Shown here piece after piece: positions 62,174 to 64,000 of a DNA stretch of 64,000 nucleotides. The translations under genes were made by a program, and so were the position numbers. This DNA is from Archegozetes longisetosus. Its lineage: Eukaryota; Arthropoda; Arachnida; Sarcoptiformes; Trhypochthoniidae. The DNA lies in contig JAEMBT020000001.1 of the NCBI GenBank assembly GCA_018873245.2, forward strand, positions 16,010,220 to 16,074,219. Reading direction: 5' to 3'. Below the pieces are notes generated by a model. The model saw only the letters and a program-made list of their open reading frames with translations, searched no databases and was not told the origin of the DNA. Every line of letters begins with the position of its first letter. Position 1 is the stretch's first letter.

Positions 62174-64000
62174 GTATCATATGATTCTATTATTTTGCTT
62201 GATTGCCAATAATGAGAATTATTTAGTTGTAAGCTGTTCTTTTGGATTATCTCTTTTGATTCTGTTTTAATTATGATTACTAGTACTTTTGAGAACTTAT
62301 TCATCGATCTTTAGGGCATCAGGATAAAGTTTATGATGTTATTTCATACTCCCCTACAAGAATATATTTAAATCTCTTCTAATCTCATTTGCACTTAGGT
62401 GATTTTTAAGATTCGATATAAAAATGCCATAGAAAAGTATGGCTTCGTGCTTATTGATTTTCAAAAACCACTTAACTACATATCTCAGTTAGACAGTTTT
62501 TGCTGTACCATAATTTCTTATCTCAATACTAATCAATTCTCAAAATATAAAAATTAAACAAAATTTATTATTCCATCAAATATTGTTCAAGCATTTAGTC
62601 TTTTGTCAACTTAGATATTGTGTAGCTTTCAATTATCTTTGCTTACACTTAATGAGATTATTTGACAGAAAAAGCACAAAAATTGAGTTAATTTGTTTGT
62701 CTTAACCTAAAATAAAGTCACGAAATGGAAAATCTTCTATTTTTTATACTCCATTAAGTTATCCTTAACCACAACTACAGCCTCAGAGACTCCTAAACTC
62801 AAGTCTGAGTCTGCATTAAAAAACTTTCCGACTTTATTTATTTGATACATCAATCAATTGCTTACTGTTAAACATTAATCAAAGCTTTGATAATAGATCA
62901 ACAGATATGTGAGTTAGCGTTCGCCTCAACAAATTTGAGAATTTTATTTCACACTTTTAGCTCTTCAGACCAATAACTCTGACTACGGTACTGTCCCTAA
63001 CTCAAAATAGAGCATATTTGATTTAATTTGATAGCAATCTTAGGTTTAGTGTTTTTTGATCCATAAATTGAATGACATATAAAAACTTTTTGAGAGAATA
63101 TGAAAAATTGCATTTTCGTTCTAGACTCAAGTCAATTTGAAATGCATTCAGTTTTGTGTATATTTATAATTAAATTCCTGATTCGATACACTCGTGTGTT
63201 TGACATCTTTTATTATAAGATAGGCTTTTTCGGTATTTAAAAGTTTGAGAAGGAAATTGAACATGACTTTCGCCTTATTGTCAAATCTTATAACGAGTTT
63301 ACCTGAACATCAATAGGAGTTCTTATAAATTGATTCTTAGTGCTCCCTTTCTAAACTTCATAAACAGTATGTTGTAACTAATTACTGAATTTCTATGAGC
63401 CATCTAATTAATCAATATGAGATAGGAAGCCAAATTTTTAAAAATTTCGTATGAGTAAACATGACATTATTGAAGTTGTTTTCTCACAATGAACAGTGGT
63501 TAAGCTAGAAACTTCAAGCTAGTGGCTGCACCAATCATATTTAACTTAATTGAATATATACGTTCCCAATTTAAACCTATTCTCCCATAGTTTTAAATTT
63601 GAATTATGAGCAATTTTTACTTTATTTTTTTAATAACTATGACAAATTAGAAAAATATGTAATTTTCTCGTCAAGTTAGTGAGAGGTTTGAATTGAGGAT
63701 TTAAGTTGAGGTCTCCCGAGACCACAAGGCTCTAATACTGGTTTACCAGATGCTTATCTCAACCAATTCCTGCTGTATTTCTGAAGTGAAAAAAAAATTC
63801 TAAAAAGTCCATCTTTTCATAAACCTAGAAAATAGTTGGCTATGAAAAACCAGTAAAATGTATTCATTCATATTAGTACATAAGTACATTGATTTTTCTT
63901 GTGCAACTTGTTCCGCAACAAATGCAAGAATATTTGGTTACTGGTAAGGAAAAAGAAATTTCATAACTTATTCAATACTCTGTTGGATATTTGCTTTTTT
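62174..64000. other. Start of hig intron 6, to the window edge
   Basis: After the phase-1 donor at 62174 no further CCP-encoding exon could be identified. The sequence is AT-rich and intron-like. Confidence 0.55.

Noticed and set aside
61939-62304. Minus-strand frame of 121 residues and plus-strand frame of 79 residues
   Set aside because: Both are shadows of the hig Ig exon at 62025-62173, which is read in a third frame with matching splice phases.

Overview
This is an AT-rich eukaryotic nuclear window, gene-poor and repeat-rich, with spliced genes. The gene content points to an arthropod. There are two divergent ionotropic receptor (IR/iGluR-type) genes, a tandem array of degenerin/ENaC-type channel units, and a homologue of the arthropod synaptic-matrix protein Hikaru genki. 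Very short introns (53-82 nt) and clustered IR and DEG/ENaC families would suit a chelicerate, perhaps an acariform mite. That placement is inference; nothing here is species-diagnostic.

Layout. 1-13.9 kb is a mobile-element zone. It holds a ~1 kb fold-back element, decayed hAT and zinc-cluster transposon remnants, a TTAA-flanked MITE, a Tigger-like MITE and a 300-bp hairpin. Two paralogous small secreted cysteine-rich peptide genes (minus strand, about 3.9-4.2 kb and 10.2-10.5 kb) sit in a duplicated block of about 1.3 kb. 14.1-19.9 kb has two tandem plus-strand IR genes with six exons each; the first five exons have identical lengths in both. 20.3-30.4 kb has at least five DEG/ENaC-like units on the minus strand plus one N-terminal fragment on the plus strand, nearly all carrying frameshifts. 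Two neighbouring units are joined in one uninterrupted reading frame. A broken IS630/Tc1/mariner-like transposase interrupts this array. 30.6-34.2 kb holds three short DNA transposons: a hAT derivative with a BED-finger remnant, a GGTGACCAAG-ended MITE, and a TTAA-flanked element encoding a SWIM-like zinc finger. 35.8-39.6 kb is a plus-strand gene for a secreted-type single-pass membrane protein made of several CUB-like modules, one LDL-receptor class A module, a proline-rich linker, a transmembrane helix and a short tail. 39.6-49.0 kb is intergenic with microsatellites and a MITE. 49.0 kb to the window edge is the 5' part of a hikaru genki (hig) homologue: signal peptide, two sushi/CCP modules and an Ig module, over six exons with long introns. 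Its 3' end lies outside the window.

How the parts relate. The IR and DEG/ENaC loci are the kind of chemosensory or sensory receptor cluster that expands by tandem duplication and decays. The CUB/LDLa membrane protein and Hig are adjacent and in the same orientation. In known biology, CUB-LDLa-TM proteins (LEV-10, Neto) and secreted CCP proteins (Hig, LEV-9) both organise neurotransmitter receptors at synapses, so their adjacency is worth testing. No RNA genes, CRISPR arrays or bacterial-type operons are seen.
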